Made by a program: the position numbers and the translations under genes. A stretch of 64,000 nucleotides of DNA from Gautieria morchelliformis (lineage: Eukaryota; Basidiomycota; Agaricomycetes; Gomphales; Gomphaceae): contig WHVA01000478.1 of NCBI GenBank assembly GCA_015179125.1, positions 1 to 64,000 on the forward strand. The letters run 5' to 3'. Each line of letters opens with the position of its first letter. Position 1 is the first letter of the stretch. The notes below the pieces were generated by a model. That model was not told the DNA's origin. It saw nothing but the letters and a program-made list of their open reading frames with translations, and did not search any database. Shown here piece by piece: positions 12,801-24,070 of the stretch.

Positions 12801-15800
12801 CCCTCGTAAGGATATAATGATCTGACCCGGTACTCTGCCACTGTGCTTCAGTAACGGACCAGAGTATACCAACAATTACTTATAATACCTGTGCTTTTAT
12901 CGACGTCTTCCAGTGGATCTTTGGCCTCCTCGGGTGTAGATACCGTTGCCGAAGCGTCAACTTGAATGTCTGGGACTGATGCCGAGGTCTGGAATTCTTC
13001 TTCCTCCTCCACTGTTGGTGGGACCTGCGGAGGAGCAGAGCCATCTGCAGCAAGGCCTGCGTACCAATCTACAGATTGCCTACTGCTATGACGGGACGCA
13101 TCTGTCGATTCCGTTAAATGGGACTCCCGGGCAAGCGTCTCCGCCGTCCGGGGTGGAGAAGAAGGCTGGGTGTTGATATGCGGTGGCGGAGCAGTATCAC
13201 CCAAAACATTGCCTGATACTGCCGCTGTGCTCCTGTCATTTGTCACTGCCTTACGTAGCTTAGGGACACCGCTCGCGATTTGACTTAAAAGGGCACCACG
13301 GTCTTGGCTTGGGGCAGGGGGGTTACCTCCGAAGGCGGGTGCCGGGGGCGCAGGCGGCGCTGCAGGTGGAGCAGGGGCCGGTGGAGCCTGGAAAGCTGGT
13401 GCTGGAGGCGGCGCAGGGGCCGGTGGAGGGGATGTCGCGGGAGGCGCAGGAGAACCTGTTGTGGGTGTCGCCGGAGATTGTCCACGACTGATTCCACCTA
13501 TTCCCCCAAATATTTTTTGTGCGAGCATATCCCGCGTGCCTCTAGACTTATTATATTCATCGTCACTGCTGTCATCTTCCTCCTTTTCTTTAAGATCGTC
13601 CCATTCTTCGTCGCTCTCGGTTGGAGCGGTCGTGTAGGTTGCCTTTGCAGGTGGGGGGGTGGGTGTAGTGATCTGAGGCTGAGAACGGAAAAACGGATTC
13701 GTGCCGCCAGTACCTGTCGGAGGAGAAGGAGAAGAAGCCGCTCCTTGATTAATGAGTCTGTTGAAAGGGTTAGTACCGGACTGAGCCGCGGGAGAAGTGA
13801 CATTATTCTGGGTTGCAGGTTGGGGAGGAACAAGCGGCGCGGACGGGGCGGGCGGGGCAGGCGGAGCTGGGGGGGAGGCGGAGGCGAAGGTGCTCGAGGT
13901 GCAGCAGAAACCGGAGCCGGTGGAGGAGCCGGGAGAGAGGAAGCTGTCGCCTTAATCGCAGGGGCGGGAGGTGCTGCTCTAGCACGAGAAGGCGGGGGTG
14001 GGGGTGCCGGTCCACGGCTGGCAGATGCCTTTGCGTCCAAGAACGCCTTTCGACGGGTCTGGTATTCTTCTTCAGCACGCCGCTGCTCTTCTTCCTCTTC
14101 TTGCAATTCTCGTAGACGAGCTGCCCGAGCCTCGCGATCCTTCTTTACAGCCTCCTCGCGCGCACGCAATTTCTCCTCCTCTGGATCGATCTCTGGCACT
14201 GCGGGCGATGCCACAGAAGAGGGAATGGGTGCAGGCGGCGCAGCGGGGGAGCGAGTTGTTATAGGAGGACGGACGCCACCGCCTTTACGAACCGGGGGAG
14301 GGGGTGCGGGTGCCTTGGCTCTGGGTGTTGGCACGGGTGCCGGGGCAGAAGGAGCCGGTCGGCCAGTGTCAGGCTTTTCTCCATCGTGCTTGAACGCTTT
14401 CGCGGACTCCAGTCGTTCTTTCCTCAGCCGCTCACGTTCGTCTGCGTCTTTCTCCGCCTGTTTAGCCTTCGCCTCGGCCTCCTTACGGTCCGCCGCAAGG
14501 CGATCCTCAACACTTGAATCTACTGTAGGCGTAGAGCCGACATTGCCAACACCAAGGATAAGACGCTTCCTTTCTTCCGTTCGTCGCTGAGCTTCGGCCG
14601 TTATGAACGCGCTTCTTTCTTCAGGTGTCATAGACTTGATGTTAGCTGGAGAAGGGGTAGGTGCTGGAGGCGCATTGTATTTTGGAGTTGCAGCAACAGG
14701 CGGTGGGGGCGGCGGCGAACGTGCCGCCACTGAAGGGCTACGAGGACGAGAGTCTCGGGAGCGATCTCTTGCGGAATCGCGGCCTCTGTCACGTCCATAG
14801 GGTGGATCTCTATCACGATACCTATCGGTGCGGCCGTACTCTCTGTCACCACTGTCATTTCTGCTGCGAGGACGATGGTCGTCTTTGTCAAATGTGCCCC
14901 GCTTGTACCCACGATCATCGTCTTCGTCACGATATCTGTCGCGGCGGGACGAATATTCATCATCGAATCTAGAATACTTATCATTATTGCGGTCTCTGGA
15001 GCGCGCCCAATCCTCCTTCTCCCTCGCCTTGCGTCTGTCTCGGGCCTCAATCTTCCTCTCCACCTCTGGGAGGCGTTCGTGCATGAGATGCAACAGATCA
15101 CGTTCCAGCTTCCTTCGCTCCTCGTCCTTAGAAAATGATCGAGGGCCACGACTGACATAGTCTAGATCATCTTGCACGCGACGGACCCTGTACCGCAGAT
15201 CCTCCATCTCCTTGTCGAGTGCCTCATCCTCCGCAGTACGAGATGCGGACTCGTCCGACGCCTTTTCCAGCATCTTTGACGTGTTTTCAAGCTGTCGTCG
15301 CATCTCATTGAGATCGGCTGCAGGACTTTCATTTCCTATGCGCACGGCACGGCGGTCAATATGTCGGTTGGCGGGTTTGTAGCTAGAAACATCGTCCTCA
15401 TTGTGCCTATAAATGGTACCGTCTCTGCGGGTGTTGGCGCTATCCGACGCACCGCCATAAAATGAGCGGACTGGCAACTTAGAGGACGGTTCGTCTAAGC
15501 CGTTGGTAGCTCGTGTATGTCCATCGTTGGCGAGAAGTCCCTTAACTATGTCAACCGAGCTGTCTAGATCCCGTGACGACGGAGGTACGAGTTCCGCCGG
15601 GAGCTGTTCCGGGATGTCATTCCCATTCAGTCCTACAACAACAGGTAAGAGTAGGAAGCGAGGAAGCTATTCTGTACGCACGGCGGTAGATAAGTGCCAT
15701 TGCGACATGGAACTCAGCCAGGTTAAGTTTGCCTCGGTCGTCTCGATCAGCCAAAGACCTATTTACCTTGTCAAGGGCGTGCACGAGTTTAATATAAAAC

Positions 15801-16692
15801 ATACACACCAGATACGTGCCATGTCATTCTTTTCGAGACCGCTCTGACCAAAGACCTGCAGCGCTGTCTCGCCGCTGATGAAACCGGTACCCTGCGTGTC
15901 CCATGCGCGAAAAATCTGATCATACTGTTTTCGCTCGGGCTTGCTTAGTGCCCATGGTACCCTAGGTGCAGCTGAACCTCTCTGGTTCTGGTTGTGCTGC
16001 TGGAAAGATTGCTGCAACGAAAGACCCTGCTGCTGCTGTGGTCCGTTTGCAAACTGGGGCACACCCGAGGGTGCATACGGTGCCGAGAGATTGGCGGGCA
16101 TGAAAGTACTACCCATCATTTGAAGACGAGGATCGACAAAACCAGTCATCTGGGGCACGAGGCCGCCGCTTCCTACAAATCCGGTCTGCTGGGGTATAAG
16201 CTGGGGACCAGGCGAAGGCGATAGGAATGATCGCTGTTGCTGAGGGCCACCTGCGAGCAAGCCAGGATTTGCCTGGGCATGTTGCAGTTGCGATTGCGGT
16301 TGACCTTGGAAACGACTAGGGATTTGCGGTACGGGAGGCGGTGGCGGCGGAGCACGGTGTTGAAAACCTGAGCCTCCCCCTTGGAACCCAGTTTGTTGAA
16401 TGCCTATACCGCCGGGGTAGCCTGTCTGCATAGGCTGTTGAAAGCCGGCCTGCGGAGGCTGCTGAAAGCCAGTCTGCTGGGGCTGTTGAAACCCTGCCTG
16501 TTGTTGAAACCCTGCCTGTTGCTGAAGCCCTGTCTGCTGGGGCGGAAAGCCTCCAGGCCGTTGTTGAACGAAGCCCGTTGGCTGCGGTTGAAGACCGGCG
16601 AAGCCCTGCTGTTGCTGAAAACTGGGTGGCGCACCAGTCTGCATAGGAAGTTGTTGAAAGCCAGCCTGACCTTGTTGCCATGGTTGAGCCAT
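9814..16692 (-). CDS. CIN1: Intersectin/Cin1-like endocytic scaffold (EH, WH2, SH3 x2, DH, PH)
   Basis: Large multi-exon gene, about 1,900 residues, linking endocytosis to actin and Rho-type GTPases. Order: Gln-rich N-terminus with PQQTGFQQ-type repeats (16692-16100); one EH domain (15950-15690: FRAWDTQGTGFISGE, then WSLADRDDRGKLNLAEF across an intron); a charged coiled coil and Arg/Asp-rich part (15300-14100); Pro-rich stretches; a WH2 motif GALLSQIASGVPKLRKAV (about 13300); SH3-1 (12840-12601: SLYPYEG, GEWWYG); SH3-2 (12550-12383: ALYEYTG, GDWWK); an acidic Ser-rich linker; a DH RhoGEF domain (about 11380-10430: ELIATESTYVRDL, TPMQRITRYPLLI); and a PH domain (about 10310-9814). Domain order matches Cryptococcus Cin1, though no C2 is seen. 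A frame change at a C7 run (13869-13875) breaks the frame as given. The start at 16692 was chosen over Met at 16782, which adds a leader without domain support. Confidence 0.82.
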
Positions 16693-16980
16693 CGTTGTAG
16701 ACAAGGGCGCAAGGCTGGCGATGTATGTCGTAAATATTTGGTGGCCGCGGCGGGGTGGCGGGGTTTGAATTGGCAGTGCCACGGCCAGTAAAGGCGACTA
16801 TGAAGAACAGACTGCAACGACGAATAAAAGAGTACTGAGACAGCGGACGACGTTTCAAAATTATGCGCAACTTTCATTCACGCAAGAAGCCCTGACCAAT
16901 AAACATTTTCAAGTATAGCCATCACGATTCCGACAATCCGAGGTCCCTTGCCAGAAATAGTATCGTCTCGAGCTCGCGAA

Positions 16981-18445
16981 CTAGCTAAGAGGCACCCTTT
17001 GTGAGCGCGACCTTGCCTCTTCCATGGGACTGAAATCGATGTGCTTGCTGAAGCGCGACAGAATACAGCATGCGATTGAAACCGATGCACCGAATCCCAA
17101 CAACAGCGACCTTGAGCGCTCCAACGGCATAAAGCTGCGACGTTTCAAAGATAATTTGGGGCGTAACATTCTTCCGTCCTGCCAGGGTCTCCTTTACTAA
17201 TGCGTCTCGAGTCTAGACAGCGGTCAGAAGATGCACTGAATATAAGAAAGCATAAGGGTTGGCTCGCCTCCTGGCTCAAGTTGTCGAACTCTTTTGGTGT
17301 CAAGTCTTCCAACCTTAATGATGTGTAAGTACCAGTGTAGTACCACTCTCCTGCCTTGTTGTAAAAACATTCTGAATAGCATAAAATGTTCAGATGTAGC
17401 ACGGTGACCTGTTAATATTCATTGGCATCCTCGCCTGTAGGTTTTGGCATGCGCGCTTTGATGTCCACTTTTACCCACCGATGTATTACGTTTGAGCGTG
17501 GGCCAGTATCGCACTTGTAGAGAGGCGTAAGATAGAACCCGTGTTCTTCCCGTTCGGGGCACCACATGGTAGTAGTCTCGGTAAAGGCACAGTATCCTGT
17601 CAGGCTTTAGAGATTTCATTTTGACACTGACGCATGAAAAGGTTAAAACCATCTCACGCGCTTTTGAGAGACTGGGATTTTGATAGCATATAAGCTACTT
17701 GCGACCTTGGAATGTTCCAGAGGTTGTACTTACACCGGACGCACTACCAAGCAAGAATTCATGCAAGGTGAAACGCTCTGGTATTCCCACCGGCCTCAGA
17801 ACACCAAGTGGCATGTCACTCGGGATAGGAAGGCGACCGAGTATGTCGAATCTCGCTCTCATCATCTCTTCTGGCGAACGATATGCGGGCTGGAGGCAGG
17901 GCACCAGCTCGCATATAACGATTAAATATTAGAATGATACATGCCTTGAACTCCCCTGAGATGCTTTCCTTGCCTTGATGAAGACGCTGCTGACCTTCAG
18001 TTCTAAGTTCGGAAGTCGACATCGAAAAGTTTTTACCTTAAGCAATTCAATCTCGGCCCTGAGCCCCTTTGCTTCTATTTCATAACACTCCCTTGCTGCC
18101 CGGAGCCCACTCAACTCCTCTAACAGCTTCGTCTGCTCCAGGCTCTTTGATCTTTCAAGCTCATTGAACTTGCTTTCGGCGTGAAAATACTTAGCCTTCA
18201 TATCTTTGTAAAGAATCATGTATTCACTAAGGCGGTCGGTTGTTATTGCGCTGTCCAGAGCCAAAGCATCGAGCTTGATCTGCTGATCATCTTCAAGGGC
18301 GAGCGAGATAAAATCATTGGAAGGGTTGTAGAAAAAGTGAGATACCTATAATGGTTTTGTCGATAGGATCATTAGACACCGTAGTGTCGCATGCCAGGCC
18401 AGCCAGCCTGATGCCGTTGGTAAAGTTCGATTTCGCTCGCAGCAT
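16981..18445 (-). CDS. Uncharacterised multi-exon protein with N-terminal coiled coil
   Basis: Not recognised with certainty. Exon 1 (18445-18346) and exon 2 (18290-18037) are well supported by in-phase GT-AG splicing and encode a start MLRAKSNF followed by a long coiled coil (SEYMILYKDMKAKYF, then ELERSKSLEQTKLLEELS). Downstream exons hold FDILGRLPIPSDMP, GIPERFTLHEFLLG, and GEWYYTGTYTSLRLEDL with LTPKEFDNLS. The last block resembles a basidiomycete family of unknown function (my memory suggests DUF6697-like; not verified). The 3' exons and the end near 16981 are uncertain. The last segment may carry a short hydrophobic stretch (LLLGFGASVSIACCIL). It lies head-to-tail between the dehydrogenase and intersectin genes. 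Confidence 0.5.
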
Positions 18446-18788
18446 TATCTCGATGCAACACTTGGGAAGGAAGGTAACGCGAGCGGTGGGATATAGGGAC
18501 GGAGGTGGAGGAGGGGGGGAAGTCAATCGAAAGGGTGGTCAGCCTGTCGCGTCCTTATGTCGACGCGACGTTAGTATCACGTGACGGGCCTGGCTGCTGA
18601 TTAGATGCGGCAGCGTTAGTACTATTAGTACTAAGTACTTGAAAAAAAAATTTGTGGTCTGTCTTCTTAGTAGGATAATGTAAAATGATCTCGTCGAGAA
18701 AATATCAACGTATAACAATATATGTCTCGTACATGTGATATTTGCCTTGCCACTATAAAAATAAAGGTAGTCGCATCACATTACCCTG
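18446..18788. other. Spacer between coiled-coil gene and dehydrogenase gene
   Basis: 343 bp without a gene. It holds an E-box-like CACGTG (about 18578) and a cluster of AGTACT-type short palindromes near 18616-18640, next to an A-rich run. It presumably contains the promoter of the coiled-coil gene and the terminator of the dehydrogenase gene. Confidence 0.4.
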
Positions 18789-20367
18789 TTACAAGCGGGC
18801 TCTAACACTGGGAGCGATAAGCGATCCACCATCGACTACGATATGCGCGCCAGTCACATGTGCGGAGCCCGGGCTTGCAAGGAAAAGCGCTGCGTAATGT
18901 GAATGATGTATATATGATCCGGGAAGGTAACAAAACGACATACCAACACCCGCGATGTCACTTGGTTCCCCAAGACGACCTTGAAAACTTATGAGATCGA
19001 CTGACGGAAGGTAGTAGCAGAGCGCACCCGTAGGCTGAGCTGCAACCATTTCACCCTTGGCAGTCTTGTAGCCGTGTGCGGTCATCTTTGATGGGAAGAC
19101 CCTATGCCAACAAGCATAGGTAAGAGAAAATAATCAAGCATAGAATTTACAGCACTCGCCCAGGGCATATAGCATTGACACTAATACAGAGCCTTGTATT
19201 AGCAGAGAAGCATCTGAGAGGGACGCATACGATTACGTGATATATCGGCGTATCAGAGTCGACGCCAAAGCAGATGTCAAATGGTTCACTGCATGGTAGC
19301 TCATCAACGAAGCAACGCAAATAGGGTGTAGGACGAAATCAGTACCTGCAGCTTTGCTCGCGTGGTCTGGCCACAGGTTACGTTTAGTGTCAAGCTCCAT
19401 AGCAACGACAGTTACGCACAACTCCATAATCCCGTACCACGGTCTGCGACGTGACTCCCTTCCACGATCGGACTAAAACCGGCAACAGATGAAATATTTA
19501 TGACACGGCCCGGATCATGACTGGTGGAATCCTTCGCTAGAGGCTCTGTCAAGCTAGAATAAATACATCATCTCAGAGATATGTAGTCACACAAGGAGGG
19601 TTACCAAACCAACCCTTGGGTTACTGAAAGAAGATATATTAACGTTGAGGTACTTCAGCTGAGGAAGGACATACTATAGAATATACTCTTTACATTCAAT
19701 GCCATAACGCGATCCCAGCCCTCTTTTTCTGGAAATCTAAAGGAATAGGTTCCAGTATCAGAGGTACACTATCATCTGTCGCGGAAATGGGCGTACTTGT
19801 CGTATGGTGCCCCCCATGTCGCTCCAGAATTATTGATTAAGATATGTATCTTAGTTTCTTTCTCCTTAATGGCGTCTGTGAATTTGTCGCATCCTGCTTT
19901 AGACTAGTCAATGGGGCGCTGTTGAGCATATTCAATGTCGACAGTGAGAAAATAGGAGGCACTGACACTAAGGTCCGCTACGACGTAGTGGCAGCTACCG
20001 GGACGGATCTTCTGCAACGCTTCAGAAACCTACAATAAACAGTATGAGCGGATAAAACCTTTCAAGTGATCGAAGATACCTCTTTCAACTGCGACTCTTT
20101 CCTGGAGGCGATGTAGACCTTGGCACCATTTTGCACAAGGGCGGTGGCCATCATAGCCCCTAAACCTGACCCTCCCCCAGTTACAACCGCTGGATGAAAT
20201 CATGAAACAGAAGCTCGAGACTCGGAACGCTTTCCATTGAGACATGACAATCACTTACCAACCTTATCCTTAACATTGAATAATGAAGTAATGTTCAGAT
20301 CTACAACGACGTTTCAACGTAAGTGTAGCATTTTGTCTGCAGCGGAGCAGATGTTTGTACCTGACAT
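18789..20367 (-). CDS. Short-chain dehydrogenase/reductase (SDR)
   Basis: NAD(P)-dependent oxidoreductase of the classical SDR fold; substrate unknown. The start ATG lies at 20365-20367, with a 7-nt first exon (MS plus one base) followed by an exon at 20300-20259 (NITSLFNVKDKV). The cofactor motif TGGGSGLG follows at about 20190-20165, then ASRKESQLKE, the ILINNSGATWG strand, an INISSVAGFSP strand, and the catalytic YHASK. The last lies mostly on a 21-nt micro-exon (19346-19366) between introns 19289-19345 and 19367-19419. The C-terminus reads GRLGEPSDIAG, ALFLASPGSAHVTG, VVDGGSL as in the family. About nine short introns are implied; not all boundaries were fixed. All key SDR residues appear present after splicing. 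Confidence 0.8.
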
Positions 20368-21689
20368 GGCGGCGTATTACAGCAGTTGATTCACTGTAAA
20401 CTATGTCATCGGGCTGTCTATACCCGGGGCTGTGTTATGTAAAAACTCGTGGTAATATAAGCTAAATATACAGTAATCAAAATTCTTTGCCATGAGAGAC
20501 CATCCTGCCTCGTATGAAGTACTCATACAACTTGACGCATACTTTCTGTACTGATCTTCAGATAGCCCCGATTGCAGTATGTATGAAAGAAGCTGTGAAA
20601 CAGGGGAAGTTGCGATTTCCATCCTGGTGTTGTCTGACTGAGGTCCCTAGCAGTGCTTTCCTATACATAGCTGGAATTACAGTAGTTTCTAGGGTTACCT
20701 GTGGCCTAGGAGTCTCCTCCAGAATGCAGGTTGACATTTACTAACCTCTTGGCTGTCAATGAATCTATCTCTGTCTATGTGGACAACATTTGTAACGAAC
20801 TCCCTGAGACAGTGGAATATCATGCAATGTGGTTCTCTATCTGACTTTGGATCCCCCTTCACCATTTCACCGCTTGAGTGTAGAGCATCTCCTGTTGGTA
20901 TGGAGCACAGTGACTCACCGCGTTTTAGGGGTTTCTACTTGTAGTTCGAATGACTCAGATTGGCGACAAATGGCCGAAGCATTACCTGATAGCAGTAGGA
21001 AATTGAGGCCACGTTTGGTTAATCTATTCAGACCCCACAACAAGCCTCGAGCTGGATCGAGCGTTTCTGACATTATCTAACATGCTGCAATCAGGTCAAC
21101 TAATGGCAGTTACGAGCGGTTGATCTGTCCTTGCTCCAAATTTGTCCTATTAGCTTCATATCGATAGTATTGTCGTATTTAGATCACCTAAAGCATTACC
21201 TCGTAACCACAGGTGACTGTGGTCATGATTAGCTAGTCTATTCACACCCTACAACAAGCCTCAAGCTTGATCGACCATTTCCGACATCATTTGATATGCT
21301 GCAATTGGGTCGACTGATCCCAGCTCCGAGTGGTTGATGTGTCCTCGCTCCAAGTTTGCCTTGTTAGCTTCATATCGGTAGTATCGTCGTATTTAGATCA
21401 TCCAGTATCAAGTTGGGATGGATTTGAGCACGGCCACGCAGCCATGCCGCGCTCAAGGTACGTCCACCGCCATTAAAATTTTGACTTAGATACATATTTA
21501 TGAAGAGCTTCCAAAAAAAATAGATTGTGGTCCGAATGCATGAGAACCAGGCTGCCTTGAGGCTTAGCGCTTATCTATCAACGAGGTGGGGCATTATTTA
21601 TATACACGCTGGGGCCTCTTTTCCACCACAACCCTCACGAGTAACCACCAACTAGCACTGACCCCATCTTCCCTAATGTCCCAGGCCTC
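20368..21689. other. Gene-free stretch with a direct repeat
   Basis: No supported gene. ORFs up to 83 codons show no domain. A diverged direct repeat occupies 21021-21402 (listed separately). The stretch may be the decayed border of the transposon island. Confidence 0.5.
21021..21402. repeat. Diverged direct repeat, two copies of about 168 bp
   Basis: Copy 1 (about 21021-21188) and copy 2 (about 21235-21402) share CAACAAGCCTC, ATGCTGCAAT, TTAGCTTCATATCG and CGTATTTAGATCA in the same order, roughly 85 percent alike by eye, with about 46 bp between them. The source is unknown. Confidence 0.7.
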
Positions 21690-22250
21690 CTTCCATGTTG
21701 CTGCTAGTATTAGAGCGTAAGTCCAGTATTTGCCCCACTATATCGTCTTCATTGATGCTCAGTGCATATATGAGCATATGCCACGTCACTTCTTATAGAC
21801 GACATCAAGCCGGAACGGGTTGGGCGGGGAGGAGCTCACGGTCACGGATATGGGGCGCACGTTTGCGGAGAGATGATCAATGTGGATCCGGAGCTGAGGA
21901 AAAGGACGTTTGAGGGGTGAGTTGGATTTGCTTGTCATTTTGTCTTTTGCGTTCTTTTTTTTTTTCTTTTTTCACGTGTCACGCAAGTGTTGTTCTGCAC
22001 TCCCTCCATGCGTGTCCCGTGTTCGTTGTGCATCAGTTTCCGTATCCTCTTTCCTCCCCCCGGTTCGCTTTGTGCCATGTCCGTCTGCGTGCTGACTTGT
22101 TCTTGGTGTTCTCGCACCACCCCGTCCACCCGCGCAGCCTCAAGCACAACCCCGACGACACGTTTGACGACGCCGCTCTCGCGGCCATCCTGCACGCTGC
22201 GACCAGGCCACTACCGCACGTGGCACGCCCGCCGTTGTAAATGATGGGGA
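21690..22250 (+). pseudogene. Possible 3' remnant of a fatty-acid (Ppo-type) dioxygenase gene
   Basis: Short pieces in different frames read like the end of a heme fatty-acid dioxygenase: ELTVTDMGRTFAER, then INVDPELRKRTFEG, an intron-like 21917-22137 segment (GTGAGT to GCGCAG), then SLKHNPDDTFDDAALAAIL, ARGTPAVV and, after a frame change, MMGIEQG before a stop near 22250. The C-terminal RGTP and MGIEQ blocks are what I recall for this family, but the fit is from memory. No peroxidase or P450 domain is present upstream, so if real it is a broken tail. Alternative: an unrelated small hypothetical gene. Confidence 0.33.
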
Positions 22251-22287
22251 TCGAGCAGGGGGGCGGGTAGGGCATGTGCATGATGCG

Positions 22288-22337
22288 TTTTCTTTTCTTT
22301 TTTTTTTCCTTTTTTTTTTTTTCTTTTTTCTTTTTTT
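22288..22337. repeat. T-rich low-complexity tract
   Basis: Nearly pure T with scattered C over 50 bp on the plus strand. It could be an old poly-A tail of a minus-strand insert or simple slippage; no flanking duplication was recognised. Confidence 0.85.
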
Positions 22338-23069
22338 GTGGGCGGGAGCGGGGGCCCTTATGCGTGTGATGACTCATTGGCCTTTTTGAGTGAGGTCCAG
22401 GTTGTTACCGCAGTATTTTTATTATCGGTTAGTCTGTACATATAGTACTATTTAATTGGAGTGCAATGCAGGTACTAGAACAGATTTGGATTGTGCAGAG
22501 ATATATATTTAAGATGTGCTCTGAGCCAGTAGAGTGTAACTGGAGTATGAGTGGCTCAGATGTGTGGATGTAAATGGTTGTAACTGAATCTATATGCTCA
22601 ATGAGTACATGGTATGTCTGGATCTATCTACATGTGACTACATATAGTAGCCGCCTGTGCAAGGAACGCACTTGAAGACTAGATAGACCTTGTGTTTGCC
22701 CGTCTGATGGTAAGCTGTACTTGGATATCGAACGTCTCCAGAATGAAAGCCTATTAACGATCGGGCAGATGTACTCGTGATCCGTTTCCTTACTCTCCAT
22801 GCCCCACGATTAGCCAACCTAAACCCGGCGATTGGTGTCTATTCGGACTATGAATACCTGCCGCCTCAACGCGGTGACTATGTAGTAAGAGCCTACATCA
22901 TGATGAGCACAAGTGCGTTATACTGTACAAGCGTGATACGCACCTCAGTGAATATATGGTCCACTGAGGTGCTGCTAGCTACTTGTCCGCTATATAAACC
23001 AGTATGCTTGGAGACTAGCTGATCTGAGCATATGCCTGACCCCTCATGCTACAGGGCTGTGTCCCAAGC
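22338..23069. other. Gene-free stretch, probable 3' part of copia-2
   Basis: No ORF with a domain. Since copia-2 is read on the minus strand and stops at 23070 next to a C-rich run (23090-23100, a polypurine tract on the coding strand), its 3' LTR should lie here, but I could not fix its ends because no second copy is in the window. A 10-bp hairpin CACCTCAGTG / CACTGAGGTG sits at 22941-22971. Confidence 0.4.
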
Positions 23070-23857
23070 TTACCGGGGACTGCATCCTGACCCCCCCCCC
23101 CTATAAGCTGGATGTAGGCCTATCAGTGCATTCAGGTGCAAGACCTTATGCCTGGGGAGTGCCTTCATAAGCATGCCTGCGGCCATTTCATCCGTAGGAA
23201 CGTAGTCGATGTGGATGAGCTGGCGTTGTACTGTGTGATGTATGAAGTGATAGCGTAGGTTGATATGTTTGGTACATGGGTGGTATTCATCATTCTTGGT
23301 GATGGAGATGGAGGAGACGTTGTTGAGATGGATGGTGATGGGCTTCACAAGTGGGTGAGCAATTTCAGCTAAAAACATGCGTACCCACAGTGCCTCTTTC
23401 GCAGTGTGTGTCGCAGCGATATACTCGGCTTCAGTGGTTGACAGTGTGACAATTGCCTGTTTCTTCGAGCTCCAAGAGACTGCGCCACCTCCTATCGTGA
23501 AGGCATAGCCAGAGATCGAGTGTTGATATTCCTGGGATGCCCAATCCGCATCTGAGGACGCCTCTAGGCCTTTTGGCGACCCAGCAATGATGAGGCATAA
23601 GTCCATCATCCCCTTCAGGTAATGAAAAATCCTCTTCACAGCTTCCCAGTGGGGTCTACTGGGATTCTCCATGAATTGGGCTAGAAAAGAGACTGCAAAA
23701 GAAATGTCTGGGCATGTACCCAATGCGGTGTACATGAGGGAGCCTATTGCCTTCCTGTATGGTATGCCGCTCATGTCCTTGAACTGGTGAGGGGTGGAAG
23801 GGGATTGGGATAGGGAAAGTCTGTGGTGGGGATCGAGCGGCATGCTGAGGGGGTTAG
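23070..23857 (-). pseudogene. Copia-2 pol, 3' part (end of RT and RNase H)
   Basis: Minus-strand ORF with the copia blocks YRKAIGSLMY, RPHWEAVKRIFHYL, SDADWA, SISGYAFTIGGGAVSWSSKKQ, TLSTTEAEYIA and the closing IDYVPTDEMAAGMLMKALPR. It is the downstream half of the RT-RNase H region whose upstream half is at 44428-45170. The two halves are separated by gypsy-1 with a GTTAG duplication at the break. In the closing motif the usual D-x-x-T-K is changed (GMLMKAL), and GTCPDISF replaces the common TRPDI, so it is probably dead. Confidence 0.85.
23853..23857. repeat. Target site duplication of gypsy-1, left copy
   Basis: GTTAG directly before the left LTR; the same five bases follow the right LTR at 44428-44432. 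Confidence 0.9.
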
Positions 23858-24070
23858 TGTAAAGATGTCTATCTTATGCCTATTGTCACAAGGGCACACA
23901 GAACTTGACCAAGGTGTGGTATTCTGATGCTATGTAGTGACAGTGTAAGGGTAAGATGTGATGGGAACCGCTGACCGGTTCCCACGCATAAACTATACAG
24001 TGGGTCCCTAAGGGGCCCACTGGGATTATGTAATAACTAGAATACATGTATGGTATCTAGGTTATTTACA
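23858..24070 (-). repeat. Gypsy-1 3' LTR (left)
   Basis: 213 bp, TG...CA ends. It differs from the right LTR at two bases, each a CA or TG here against CG there. A short hairpin (CCCCTATAG, loop ACAA) abuts it at 24078-24099. Confidence 0.93.

Noticed and set aside
13869-13918. Short intron to explain the intersectin frame change
   Set aside because: The only GT...AG pair around the C7 run spans 45 nt, a multiple of three, so removing it does not correct the frame.
13304-14590. 428-codon plus-strand ORF rich in Arg, Gly and Ser
   Set aside because: It lies opposite the Pro/Ala-rich part of the intersectin gene and shows only the complement of that bias.
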